Below, in pieces: positions 16,219-24,987 of a stretch of 64,000 nt of DNA. Positions within the stretch are counted from its first letter, which is position 1. Each line of letters opens with the position of its first letter. Source of the DNA: an uncultured Candidatus Melainabacteria bacterium (lineage in GTDB: Bacteria; Cyanobacteriota; Vampirovibrionia; Gastranaerophilales; Gastranaerophilaceae). The stretch spans positions 1-64,000 of the forward strand of contig CAKUZB010000010.1 of assembly GCA_934717745.1 (NCBI GenBank). Direction: 5' to 3'. The position numbers and the translations under genes are program-made. The notes under the pieces are model-generated. The model was not told where the DNA came from, ran no database searches, and was given only the letters and a program-made list of their open reading frames with translations.

Positions 16219-17045
16219 TCTTCGCTTCTCACTAAATCAAAAATATCTTTGCAAACCTTAAATAATTTTTCAACATCTTTCAATGGTAACATATTATCAC
16301 CATCACACAACGCTTTTTCAGGTTCAGGGTGAACTTCAAAGAACAAAGCATTTACGCCACTTGCAATTGAAGCCTTTGCCAAAATCGGAACCCATCTTCT
16401 ATCACCACCTGTTGAACAACCGTTTGTTCCGGGCATTTGAACACTGTGAGTAGCATCAAAGACAACAGGATACCCTAACATTTGCATAATTGGAATTGCA
16501 CGCATATCTGTAACCAAGTTGTTATAACCAAAAGTTACACCACGTTCCGTAAATAAAATTTTATCATTACCGGAATCAACAACTTTTTGAGCCAACGCTC
16601 GCATTTGTTGAGGTGCTAAAAACTGACCCTTCTTAATATTAACAATCTTTCCTGTTTTTCCGGCCGCAACTAACAAATCTGTTTGTCTGCACATAAATGC
16701 AGGGATTTGAATAACATCAGCAACCTCTGAAACTCTTTGAGCATCTTGAGGTAAGTGAACATCAGTTACTATTGGCACATCAAATTCTTTTTTAATTTTT
16801 GCCAGATATTCTAAGCCTTTATCAATACCTAAGCCTCTATAACCTTCAATTGTAGAGCGGTTTGCTTTGTCATAAGAAGATTTAAACACATAATTAATAT
16901 TCAATCTTTCACAAACCTCTTTGAGTTTTTCTGCAACTGTTGCCATACAATCATAACTTTCGATTGCACAAGGTCCGGCAAAAATTGTTAACTTATCTCC
17001 ACCAATTTCAAAATTGTTTAATTTAATCTTTTTTACTTCTATCAT
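16215..17045 (-). CDS. kdsA: 3-deoxy-D-manno-octulosonate 8-phosphate synthase
   Basis: 276 residues. Condenses arabinose 5-phosphate with phosphoenolpyruvate to make KDO 8-phosphate for the lipopolysaccharide inner core. Seen: FAGPCAIES, then YVFKSSYDKANRS (the PEP-binding region), TDVHLPQDA, and GVTFGYNNLV. This is direct evidence for an outer membrane with LPS. FAGPCAIES carries the Cys of the metal-dependent type, so it may be the Cys-containing class; this needs alignment. First gene of the kdsA-MBL-pheS operon; no strong ribosome site. Confidence 0.95.
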   Translation of the reverse strand: MIEVKKIKLNNFEIGGDKLTIFAGPCAIESYDCMATVAEKLKEVCERLNINYVFKSSYDKANRSTIEGYRGLGIDKGLEYLAKIKKEFDVPIVTDVHLPQDAQRVSEVADVIQIPAFMCRQTDLLVAAGKTGKIVNIKKGQFLAPQQMRALAQKVVDSGNDKILFTERGVTFGYNNLVTDMRAIPIMQMLGYPVVFDATHSVQMPGTNGCSTGGDRRWVPILAKASIASGVNALFFEVHPEPEKALCDGDNMLPLKDVEKLFKVCKDIFDLVRSEE

Positions 17046-17135
17046 AATATCTTTATTTTAGCCAAAAAACATCTTAAAAACAATTATTTATCCCATAAAA
17101 TGACAAAACGTAAACATGAATACATCAAACAAAAC

Positions 17136-17167
17136 AAAAAAGAACCGCATTTCTGCGATTCTTTTTT
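17136..17167 (-). terminator. Terminator of rpsL-rpsG
   Basis: Minus strand: AAAAAAGAATCGCA, GAAA loop, TGCGGTTCTTTTTT, one G-U pair. It lies 20 bp after the rpsG stop, so fusA and tuf are not part of this transcript. Confidence 0.9.
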
Positions 17168-17186
17168 ATTATAACCAATTTTAAAA

Positions 17187-17657
17187 TTAGTATCTGTAAT
17201 GAGCGAATGCTTTGTTTGCTTCAGCCATTTTGTGAGTGTCTTCACGTTTTTTGCATGCTTGACCTGCACCGTTTGAAGCATCGATTAATTCACTTGTTAA
17301 TTTGTCGATAAATGATTTACCGCTTCTGTTTTTAGCAGCAGCAATTAACCAAGATGAAGAAAGCGCAAAACCTCTGTCTGCTTTAACTTCTAGTGGCACT
17401 TGATAAGTAGAACCACCGATACGACGTGCTTTAACTTCTAATAAAGGAGTTGCATTTGTTAATGCTTTTTGGAAAATTTCCAAACCTTTTTCGTTAGTTC
17501 TTTCTTCAATTTTAGTGATTGTTGAGTAGAAAATTCTTTCTGCTAAAGATTTTTTACCACGACGCATAATTCTGTTAATAAATTTTGATACGTCTACACT
17601 GTTATATAATGGGTCAGCAGCAGGAATTCTTCTTGCTGGTTTAGAACGTCTTGACAT
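17187..17657 (-). CDS. rpsG: 30S ribosomal protein S7
   Basis: 156 residues, normal length. Binds the 3' major domain of 16S rRNA and nucleates head assembly. Seen: MSRRSKPARR, LYNSVDVSKFINRIMRRGKK and the ending AEANKAFAHYRY. Its ATG overlaps the rpsL stop by one base (TAATG). In most bacteria fusA and tuf follow; here a terminator follows instead. Confidence 0.98.
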   Translation of the reverse strand: MSRRSKPARRIPAADPLYNSVDVSKFINRIMRRGKKSLAERIFYSTITKIEERTNEKGLEIFQKALTNATPLLEVKARRIGGSTYQVPLEVKADRGFALSSSWLIAAAKNRSGKSFIDKLTSELIDASNGAGQACKKREDTHKMAEANKAFAHYRY

Positions 17658-18037
17658 TATTTACCTCCTTTTGCACGTTTTGCACCGTATTTTGATCTTG
17701 ATTGGTTACGATTTGCAACACCTGCAGTATCTAATGTACCACGAACAATGTGATATCTTACACCAGGTAAATCTTTAACTCTGCCACCTCTGATAAGAAC
17801 AACACTGTGTTCTTGTAAGTTGTGGCCAATACCTGGAATATATGATGTAACTTCAAAGCCGTTTGTTAATTTAACCCTTGCAACTTTTCTTAGTGCTGAG
17901 TTTGGTTTTTTAGGAGTTGTTGTATAAACTCTTGTGCAAACGCCACGTCTTTGAGGGCATTCCATTAATGCCGGTGATTTTGTTTTGTCTACTAACTTTT
18001 TACGTTCACGACGTACAAGTTGATTGATTGTTGGCAT
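17657..18037 (-). CDS. rpsL: 30S ribosomal protein S12
   Basis: 126 residues, complete. Decoding-centre protein. Seen: TTPKKPNSALRKVARVKL and GVRYHIVRGTLDTAGV. The Lys at the classic streptomycin-resistance position in TPKKPNS is the sensitive type. AAGGAG precedes the ATG. The leader carries an imperfect inverted repeat (18082-18114). Confidence 0.98.
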   Translation of the reverse strand: MPTINQLVRRERKKLVDKTKSPALMECPQRRGVCTRVYTTTPKKPNSALRKVARVKLTNGFEVTSYIPGIGHNLQEHSVVLIRGGRVKDLPGVRYHIVRGTLDTAGVANRNQSRSKYGAKRAKGGK

Positions 18038-18080
18038 AATTTCTCCTTATATGTAAATTTGCTTTTATTTCGTCTAATTC

Positions 18081-18115
18081 CTAGTTTGAATTCTTCAGCA
18101 CAAAAATTCAACTAA
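18081..18115 (-). promoter_or_regulatory. Leader hairpin upstream of rpsL
   Basis: TAGTTGAATT and AATTCAAACTA can pair in the rpsL leader about 45-80 nt before the start, with a 12-nt loop. It could be a ribosomal-protein autoregulatory or attenuation structure; the pairing is seen, the role inferred. Confidence 0.35.
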
Positions 18116-18210
18116 GTGTCGTACTATCTATATAACAACAAGCAAAAAGTATTGTCAACCTTTATAACTGATTGACAACACTTTTGTTAAGTTTTTTCAA
18201 CTTTTAATTT

Positions 18211-18594
18211 TTATTGTACGACAGCAAAATGAAATTCTTCAGTCCAAGATTTAAAACCACCTTGCATAACCATAACAGGATAACCCGCTTCTGCAAGTCG
18301 GAATGCCGTTCTATCACCTAAATGACATAAGTGGTTATAGCAATAAACAACATTAATTTCATCTTTTGACAAACTTTCCATATTTTCTTTCAATTCAGAA
18401 TACGGAAGATTTATTGCATTTGGCAAATGTGAAATATCGTAGTCTTCTTTTGCTCTAACATCAATCAATTTGATGTTATTTTTTTCAAGCATTTCTTTCA
18501 ATTCGACCGGACCTAAAGTGAACGCAAGATTTTTTGCAAAATAATTCATTGCTTTTTCTGTATTAACTCTTAACTCTTTAATTTTTTCACTCAT
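18211..18594 (-). CDS. Single-domain rhodanese-like protein
   Basis: 127 residues. After a 25-residue N-terminal helix comes a rhodanese domain: LIDVRAKEDYDISHLPNAIN, then the active-site loop VVYCYNHLCHLGDRTA with Cys in the catalytic position, then the closing GGFKSWTEE. The CYNxxCHLG loop marks a subgroup of sulfurtransferases that carry persulfide on Cys. A second Cys and His in the loop may help. Stand-alone gene, ATCC-poor leader with AGGATAAA near the start. Donor and acceptor are unknown. Confidence 0.88.
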   Translation of the reverse strand: MSEKIKELRVNTEKAMNYFAKNLAFTLGPVELKEMLEKNNIKLIDVRAKEDYDISHLPNAINLPYSELKENMESLSKDEINVVYCYNHLCHLGDRTAFRLAEAGYPVMVMQGGFKSWTEEFHFAVVQ

Positions 18595-18689
18595 AATTTT
18601 ATCCTCATTTTCTTACAACAATAGGGTAAATCAAAAAATCATTTTTCAATCTACCCTATTGTATATACTTTGAGAATAATTTTAAAAAA

Positions 18690-19319
18690 TTATTTAGCAC
18701 CTCTGCCGATTTCACGTTCGTTACCAAATTCGCCAACTCTTGCACCCATAAGGTCAAATTGTTGACCGCCACCGTTCCAGCCGTAAAGAGGATTGCATTC
18801 ACCGGTTCTCATTTTTGTACCCGCAGGAAATTCTACATCACACATATATTTTGGAACTTGAGGTAATGCAAATTTATCAGCAATCTGTTCTGGCGATAAC
18901 CCTTTAATATCGTCATATTTCATAACCCATGAACCGTACATGCCTGAATTTTCTTTATCATAAGTTCTTACAAATTTTGTTTTATCTGTCAATTCAATAA
19001 TTTGAGCAGTTTGACCATCTTTATAAGGACTGTCTGAATAACCTCTTGAAGCCCACTCTGCGTTTGCTTCTTTTGTTGGCATTTCACCAATTACCTTATA
19101 TTTACCTTCAATTTTGTAATCGCTTCCATTTTGATGAACAGACATCGTACGACACAAGTTTAAGCCGGCAAGAGCAACATTTTTCAATGCTTCATTACCA
19201 TCTTTTGAAACAACATCAGTCTGATTTGCAACCACATGATTTGTGCCTTTAGGTTGTTCTGCTTTTTTAACAGAAGATGTTTTACCAGTAAAACCAATTT
19301 GAGAAACATTCATATTCAT
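18690..19319 (-). CDS. Stand-alone TNT-like (NAD glycohydrolase-like) domain protein with FTGK N-terminus
   Basis: 209 residues from ATG 19319 (a Met two codons later, 19313, may be the real start). Residues 10-13 are FTGK. From about 83 to the end it aligns by eye with the C-terminus of the 1550-residue protein: KFVRTYD (Arg118), GSWVMKYDDI, LSPEQIADKFALP, PAGTKM, CNPLYGW and GGGQQF (Gln187). The Arg...GGGxQ layout matches the TNT family of NAD+-cleaving toxins. It could be a delivered toxin, an orphan toxin module left by recombination, or a self-contained secreted enzyme. It lies just after the two immunity-like genes. The promoter element GGCAATTTTT lies 26 bp upstream. Confidence 0.7.
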   Translation of the reverse strand: MNMNVSQIGFTGKTSSVKKAEQPKGTNHVVANQTDVVSKDGNEALKNVALAGLNLCRTMSVHQNGSDYKIEGKYKVIGEMPTKEANAEWASRGYSDSPYKDGQTAQIIELTDKTKFVRTYDKENSGMYGSWVMKYDDIKGLSPEQIADKFALPQVPKYMCDVEFPAGTKMRTGECNPLYGWNGGGQQFDLMGARVGEFGNEREIGRGAK

Positions 19320-19322
19320 ACT

Positions 19323-19354
19323 TATATAAAACATTTTATTGAGTAAAAATTGCC
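19323..19354 (-). promoter_or_regulatory. Candidate promoter with shared GGCAATTTTT element
   Basis: Minus strand: GGCAATTTTT (19354-19345), 16 bp, TATATA (19328-19323). The message would start at or just beyond the first ATG, which favours a near-leaderless start at 19313. Confidence 0.5.
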
Positions 19355-19394
19355 TCAAAACCATGTTTTATCTAAAACATGTTACAAAAATATA

Positions 19395-19748
19395 TCATCT
19401 TGTTACTTTAAAACTTAAAATCTTACCACTTATCGGATCAATGTCAAAATCACGTCCAAAAAAATCGTAGGCTGAAATATTTCCGTTTTCTCTTAAAGTC
19501 ATTCCCTCAAAAGGAAGTTCTTCTTTAACTTCAGGAAAGGCTTCCACTTGAGATTGTACTTGCCATAAAAACTGGCAATCTTCACTTAAACAATAAATAT
19601 TTTTTAAAGTTGGGTCGCCATTTGGAATTCTCAACAAAAATATAATTTTATTATCCACAACAAAGGCATTGCCGACTTCATAATCAAATTTCATCGGTTT
19701 TCCGTTTATAAACAGATTGTTTTTTCTACATAAAACTTCTAAAGCCAT
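19395..19748 (-). CDS. Immunity-like small protein, second of two paralogs
   Basis: 117 residues, soluble, no signal. It shares a clear pattern with the neighbouring 115-residue protein: LRIPNGDPTLKNIYCL, then a Trp-x-VQS segment (LWQVQSQVEAFP), then PFEGMTLRENGNISAYDFFG and a closing SGKILSFKV. This is a beta-rich fold of about four repeats. Its place between two TNT-domain genes, the small size and the duplication are typical of immunity proteins in polymorphic toxin loci. Binding to the TNT-like domain is inferred, not shown. It lies 59 bp after its paralog. Confidence 0.6.
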   Translation of the reverse strand: MALEVLCRKNNLFINGKPMKFDYEVGNAFVVDNKIIFLLRIPNGDPTLKNIYCLSEDCQFLWQVQSQVEAFPEVKEELPFEGMTLRENGNISAYDFFGRDFDIDPISGKILSFKVTR

Positions 19749-19807
19749 ACAAATACCTCTTATCGTCTATAAAAAAGATATAACAACTTAAAAATAAAGT
19801 CAATTTT

Positions 19808-20155
19808 TTACTTAGCCATTTTTGAAGATAATATTTTACCGTCTTTGGCAGAAATCTCGTAATTCAACCCATAAAATGTTGTCGCAGAAATATTACCGTT
19901 TGGCAATAATGACATTCCTACATATGGACTTAATTTCGTAATTTTTGGATTAACTTCTTTTACTGATTGAACTTTCCAAAGTTTTTGACCGTTTAAATCA
20001 ATAGCATAAAGATTTTCCGTAACATCTGAATCGTTTGGAATGTCAAGCAGTACAACAACGCCACCTTTAATCTTTGCAACACTGTAAATATTATACTTAA
20101 ATGCAAGTTTTGAAGTTGGTAATATCAATTTATTATCTACAAAATTTATATCCAT
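19808..20155 (-). CDS. Immunity-like small protein, first of two paralogs
   Basis: 115 residues, soluble. It matches the downstream gene: LDIPNDSDVTENLYAIDLNG, LWKVQSVKEVNP, PYVGMSLLPNGNISATTF and KDGKILSSKM. It starts 21 bp after the stop of the 1550-residue protein, where the cognate immunity gene of a polymorphic toxin is expected. The pair differ at many positions, as expected if each is matched to a different toxin variant (the TNT domain of the large protein and that of the 209-residue protein). I do not recognise a named immunity family. Confidence 0.65.
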   Translation of the reverse strand: MDINFVDNKLILPTSKLAFKYNIYSVAKIKGGVVVLLDIPNDSDVTENLYAIDLNGQKLWKVQSVKEVNPKITKLSPYVGMSLLPNGNISATTFYGLNYEISAKDGKILSSKMAK

Positions 20156-20176
20156 TGATTTTCTTTCTATAAATTA

Positions 20177-23100
20177 TTAATTTGTAGCACCTTTGATAAG
20201 ACGTTTTTTATCAAAGTTTGTTGGAATTTCGAAGTTATCAGTTATAAAGTACTGAGTACCTCCGCCGTTACCCCAGCCTTCAAGAGGGTTACATTTACCT
20301 GTAAACATCTTAGTACCGGCAGGAACTTCAACTTCTACAATATACTTAGGCATTGCCGGTAATGCGTAGAAGTCTTTAATTTGTTCCGGAGTTTTTCCAA
20401 CAATCTCATCATAAGGCATTAACCAAGTTCCTCTTGCAAATGAAGATTGGTCATTATATACACGAACAAACTTAGTTGGTTTACGAGTAACAATTTCAGC
20501 AGATGGAGTATCACCACCTAAGAAACCAGGTTCTTTGAAGCCATAATCTCTTGCAAGAACTTCATTTACTTCATCACCTGACAAAGTTCTCAATGTATTT
20601 GTATTTGCTCTAATATCTGCACCTTCAGTAATTGCAACTCTACGAGCATCAATCATACTTTGCAAAGTTGCTCTTTGTTGAGGGTCGCTTAAGGCTTTTA
20701 TCTGAGTTTCAAGTGCATCTAAATCTGAGCCTAAAGTTGTTACATCATATTCAAATCGTTCTGCAATACCTCTAAATTGTTTACTATCAAGAGTTACCGT
20801 TCCGTCTGCTGATTTGCTGATTAATGAAGATAAACTTGGTGCATCAGGATTAGTATTTGCAGCAACATGTCTTGTTAATATACCTGATTCAACCCCTTCT
20901 AAGGCTGAACTATTACCCATAAAGTTTCCTATTGCATGAGGGCTTAATAGTTCATTACCTTTAGAAATATTGCTTACGACAACAGTTTGACCAACGTGAG
21001 CATCAGCATTTGAAAGAACATCACCATGAACAATGTAGTTTACAGTATTGTGATTATCTTTTAATGCACCACCTGTTGCATCAACAATACCTTTTGTGCC
21101 AACAGCATCAAAAGTTAAGCCAACAACATCGTCAAATTTAGATGCAACCATTTCTGTTAACGAACCACCCAAAGAGTGTCCTGTTACAACGATTTGAGCA
21201 TCAGGGAATTGTTTTTTAACTCTTTCAACAAATTCAATAGCATTGTTTAATTGTTCAGGAGTTTTGCCCGCCATCATCGCAAAGTCTGAAGTTAAGTCGC
21301 CAACGTCATCAGAACCTCTGAAAGCAATGACAACTCGACCGTCTTTTTCATATGCTTTTGCATGAAAACCGTTATCTAAATTTGTTGTTAAAGATTGACC
21401 GCTGGAATCAGTTGCGATGTTCCAACCATTATAAGCCTTATCTTTACCATAAGCCTTACCTGCCAAATTACCACAATCTTCAACCAGTTGAGAATCTCCA
21501 ATGATACCTCTTTGAGATAGTGTATGGTAAACATCTTCTCTCATACCGGCATCGGCACGCCAATTTTCTTTACCTGGGGCTGTAACTGCACTTCTTGAAG
21601 CAACACCGCTTGCTTTTTGTCCCATACCTTGAGTTGCGGCATATTCTATAACACCATCGGCTCTATGAGTATATGAAGTTCTGGCAGTTTGAATTGCTTC
21701 TAATGTTTCTAAACCTTGATTAAATTCACGACCAGGAACGCCAAGACTTGCTACATCTTGTTGAATTGCACGTCTTTGAGTAGATGAAATATCTACACTT
21801 ATACCAGTTGGGGCATCAAGTTGAACTTCAACACCATGAACGTTTGCACGAGTACCGCCACCCATTTGGCTTGAAGATACATGATATGAATATCTCGAAT
21901 GTTCAGGATTGATTGCTTCTGTGCCTCTTGCACCACCTAACCAGCCTGAATCAACAGAGCCATATTCACGTGCCAATGCACCCTCATCAATTGGTCCTAA
22001 ATCTCCTGCTTTTCTCATCGCTCTTGCTTCTAAGAAATCACCTAAGGCTTCACCGCCAACAGATGATAATACAGAAGTAATTGCAGTTGACAAGTGCATT
22101 TCACCTGTTTGTAAGTATTCAGCAGACATATCGACACCTAAATCAGTTGCTGCCTGAACCGTATATCTTGTTACTCTGCCAACTTCTGCGGCTTTCAAGT
22201 ATTTAGACATACCGCCACTTACAACTTGTCCAACACCGTCGATTGCAGCATTTTTACCCGCAGTTAAATATTCGCTACCACTGTGAGTCATACCGTCAGA
22301 CATCATATCTGTAGCATCTACAGTGAATGATAATGCAGAAGAACCAACCGCAGCAAGCAATAATCCAGAGGCAGAACCACCGGTTGCAACAGCAATTACT
22401 GCTGAACCAACAATTTTTGTAGTTGTTTTAACAACGGCAGCACCTGTATCTTGAGATGCATTATAATTTTCAACTCTTTCAACTATATCATTTCTGTTAC
22501 CAAATGCTCGTCTATATGCAGAGTTCATTTCATTTTGATATTGTTGTAATGTTTTTCCGCCTAAGGCTTTTCTAGTGTTTTCTGCTAAACCTTTTTTAAT
22601 ATCAGAATACAAACTACGCATATAGTTCATATCCAAAGATTTGCCTTCACTTTTCAATTTTTGTCTAAGTTTTCCCATATCTTGGTCTGACAAACCTAAC
22701 AAACTTTGTATTTCTTTTTGAACAGCAGAAGCATTACCATCTTTGAATAATTTATCCATTCTGGCAGTAACAGATTTTTCTGTTGCAACAGCAGTTGAAA
22801 CATCTGCTAATTTTTGTTTTTTAGCATTGTATGCTTCAACATTTTGTTGGCTATATTCAACACCAAAGGTTTCTTTAAATTTTGCTTTAAATTGAGCATC
22901 ACCTTGCCTATAAGCAGTTCTTAAACCTTCTAATTGATTTCTATATGTTGCTAAATCTTGTCTTACTTGTCTTGCAGTGTTACCTGTTGCTGACCACCAA
23001 TTGTTGTTCCAAATGTATGAAACAGCATCAGCAACATCAGCAGCCCAACCGTCTTTTTTCATTTGGTTGTTGAAACTTGTCATAGCCTTGTTATAATCGC

Positions 23101-24829
23101 CAACCATACCATTTACAACACCGGCTTGAACGGCTTTTGCATGACGTTGTGCTTCTTTTTGTTTTTCTACTTGAATTTCTTTATCTGTTTTTATCGCAAC
23201 AATTTTTGTTCCTTTTTTAGGAATTTCAACGTTTGGATTTAACAATAATAATTCATTTGTTCTATCGTTAATTTGTTCTTTTGTTGGATTTGCAACACCC
23301 TCAGATTTTAATTGGTCTGCGGCAAATTTATACCAGTTTGCATAATCTTTTTGAACAGTAACGGCTTTTTGTTGTTTACCTTGTAAACGAGCAGCAACTC
23401 TTTGTTCTTCTTGTGCAGTATATTCAGCGATTTCAGCCGCAGCACCATTTCTATTTCTTAAACCTCTATGGTTTGCCGGAAATTCACCTTGTACTCTTAC
23501 ATCATCACCAACTAAGAAATATGGATTACCGTCAGAATCTCTGTAAACGTGTCCTTTATTTATAGCAACCATTTGTTGAGTTGAACGGTTGAATTTTTGC
23601 CCCATAGAAGCAATCGTTTCACCATTTTGAACAACAACTCTTGTATTACCTTTACCGTCATATTCTGCAATTTGAATTTGACCATTTGGAGAGGTAATTT
23701 GTTGCATCAACCTATGACCTGATTCATTGTATTGAGTTTCAATTACTCTACCTTTTGGGTCAGTTACAGAATCGTAAACAACTTTGTTATCTTTGTACAA
23801 AGAAACTGTTTTTGTACCGTTTTCTGAAACTTTTACACTTTGAACCTTATTATGGTCTGCATCATATTGAGTTGCATCTAAAGATACAATTTTTCCATCT
23901 TTAATTACAGAAATTGTTTCTGTATCTTGATATTTTAATGTTTTTGTAAAATCATTTTCACCGGTATAGTTGTATTCAAGAACTTGTTGTTCTTCACCTT
24001 CACCGATAATTTCTTTTGTTACTCTACCATTAGCATAACCTTCTGTACCAATTTCATAAAAAGCACCATCGGTTTTTAATGTGTGTGAAGTTACAGTTTT
24101 ACCATCTTCAGCAAAAGCAACTTGCTCTAGCGAACCTTCTTTTTGCTTTGTATAAGATACAGGTTTGCCATTTTGATATTCAACTGTTTCTGTTGAATTT
24201 TCTTTTGTATTTTTTACTTCTCGATTTTTTAAATTACCGTCTTCACCATAAATAAGAGTTTCAACAGTACCTTCTTCTTCATTTTCAATTACGGCTTTTT
24301 CAAGTTTACCCTCAGCATTTCTTGTTTGAGTAGTTTTAATTCCACCGCTGATTGTTGTAATAACTTTTGAACCGTCTTTATTTATAACTTCTTGACCACC
24401 GTCTTCGTAAGTTATAATTCGTTTGTCGCCGTCAACTACAGAAGATTTAACCTTTGTATTTTGACTCCAATTTTGCCATTGCTCAGCAAAATTATACAAG
24501 TCATCTGCCTTAACTTTTGTTTTAGTTTCAGGCAGACCTTGTGCTTTTTGTCTTTCTCTAAGAGCGGCTTGCTCTTGTTTTAAAAGTCTTTTAGCCTCAG
24601 ATTCGTCCAAAATTTGGTCTTCACCTGCGGCTTGAGTTAACTTATCTTTAAAATCTTGAACCTCATTTTCGTCCAAAACATTGTTCTTGTTTGTATCACA
24701 AGAATTAAAGATACTTGTTAGAGTTTCATTATCTTTAAATTCTTCAACAGTAATACCGGACTTAATTTGTCCCATATTAAATGTTACTTGTTGTTTTTTA
24801 CCTAATTGTAAATGTTGATCGCTAGCCAT
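20177..24829 (-). CDS. Giant polymorphic-toxin-like protein: EF-hand, LysM-like, helical module, lipase-3, TNT-like C-terminus
   Basis: 1550 residues. Residues 45-56 (DTNKNNVLDENE) are a canonical EF-hand calcium loop. About 130-390 is a tract of short beta-type repeats (NGKPVSYTKQKEG, EDGNLKN). About 395-445 resembles a LysM fold (GETIASMGQKF, MVAINKG). About 545-940 is a helical module with a Gly/Ala hydrophobic stretch near 790-830, shared with the 636-residue neighbour. A lipase-3 domain has the nucleophile elbow GHSLGG (Ser1219), with Asp1270 and His1298 as likely triad partners. The last 105 residues are TNT-like (Arg1456, GGGTQ with Gln1526), suggesting NAD+ cleavage. No classical signal peptide. 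The two immunity-like genes follow at 22 bp. The domains are seen; secretion and toxicity are inferred. Confidence 0.8.
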   Translation of the reverse strand: MASDQHLQLGKKQQVTFNMGQIKSGITVEEFKDNETLTSIFNSCDTNKNNVLDENEVQDFKDKLTQAAGEDQILDESEAKRLLKQEQAALRERQKAQGLPETKTKVKADDLYNFAEQWQNWSQNTKVKSSVVDGDKRIITYEDGGQEVINKDGSKVITTISGGIKTTQTRNAEGKLEKAVIENEEEGTVETLIYGEDGNLKNREVKNTKENSTETVEYQNGKPVSYTKQKEGSLEQVAFAEDGKTVTSHTLKTDGAFYEIGTEGYANGRVTKEIIGEGEEQQVLEYNYTGENDFTKTLKYQDTETISVIKDGKIVSLDATQYDADHNKVQSVKVSENGTKTVSLYKDNKVVYDSVTDPKGRVIETQYNESGHRLMQQITSPNGQIQIAEYDGKGNTRVVVQNGETIASMGQKFNRSTQQMVAINKGHVYRDSDGNPYFLVGDDVRVQGEFPANHRGLRNRNGAAAEIAEYTAQEEQRVAARLQGKQQKAVTVQKDYANWYKFAADQLKSEGVANPTKEQINDRTNELLLLNPNVEIPKKGTKIVAIKTDKEIQVEKQKEAQRHAKAVQAGVVNGMVGDYNKAMTSFNNQMKKDGWAADVADAVSYIWNNNWWSATGNTARQVRQDLATYRNQLEGLRTAYRQGDAQFKAKFKETFGVEYSQQNVEAYNAKKQKLADVSTAVATEKSVTARMDKLFKDGNASAVQKEIQSLLGLSDQDMGKLRQKLKSEGKSLDMNYMRSLYSDIKKGLAENTRKALGGKTLQQYQNEMNSAYRRAFGNRNDIVERVENYNASQDTGAAVVKTTTKIVGSAVIAVATGGSASGLLLAAVGSSALSFTVDATDMMSDGMTHSGSEYLTAGKNAAIDGVGQVVSGGMSKYLKAAEVGRVTRYTVQAATDLGVDMSAEYLQTGEMHLSTAITSVLSSVGGEALGDFLEARAMRKAGDLGPIDEGALAREYGSVDSGWLGGARGTEAINPEHSRYSYHVSSSQMGGGTRANVHGVEVQLDAPTGISVDISSTQRRAIQQDVASLGVPGREFNQGLETLEAIQTARTSYTHRADGVIEYAATQGMGQKASGVASRSAVTAPGKENWRADAGMREDVYHTLSQRGIIGDSQLVEDCGNLAGKAYGKDKAYNGWNIATDSSGQSLTTNLDNGFHAKAYEKDGRVVIAFRGSDDVGDLTSDFAMMAGKTPEQLNNAIEFVERVKKQFPDAQIVVTGHSLGGSLTEMVASKFDDVVGLTFDAVGTKGIVDATGGALKDNHNTVNYIVHGDVLSNADAHVGQTVVVSNISKGNELLSPHAIGNFMGNSSALEGVESGILTRHVAANTNPDAPSLSSLISKSADGTVTLDSKQFRGIAERFEYDVTTLGSDLDALETQIKALSDPQQRATLQSMIDARRVAITEGADIRANTNTLRTLSGDEVNEVLARDYGFKEPGFLGGDTPSAEIVTRKPTKFVRVYNDQSSFARGTWLMPYDEIVGKTPEQIKDFYALPAMPKYIVEVEVPAGTKMFTGKCNPLEGWGNGGGTQYFITDNFEIPTNFDKKRLIKGATN

Positions 24830-24875
24830 TTTTCCTCAAAAATAAAAAATAGTACTATAAAAATGTAATTACATG

Positions 24876-24907
24876 TTATGTAACGTCGGAAAAGTACAAA
24901 AATTGCC
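24876..24907 (-). promoter_or_regulatory. Candidate promoter with shared GGCAATTTTT element
   Basis: Minus strand: GGGCAATTTTT (core 24907-24898), 15-16 bp, then TACATA/ACATAA (24882-24876), 47 bp before the ATG at 24829. GAGGA precedes the ATG. Confidence 0.45.
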
Positions 24908-24987
24908 CAAAATCTTAAGAAATACGTCAAAAAAACTACTTTTTGTTACAAAGATTAACATGCTAAAACATGTGTCGCACATGAGTT

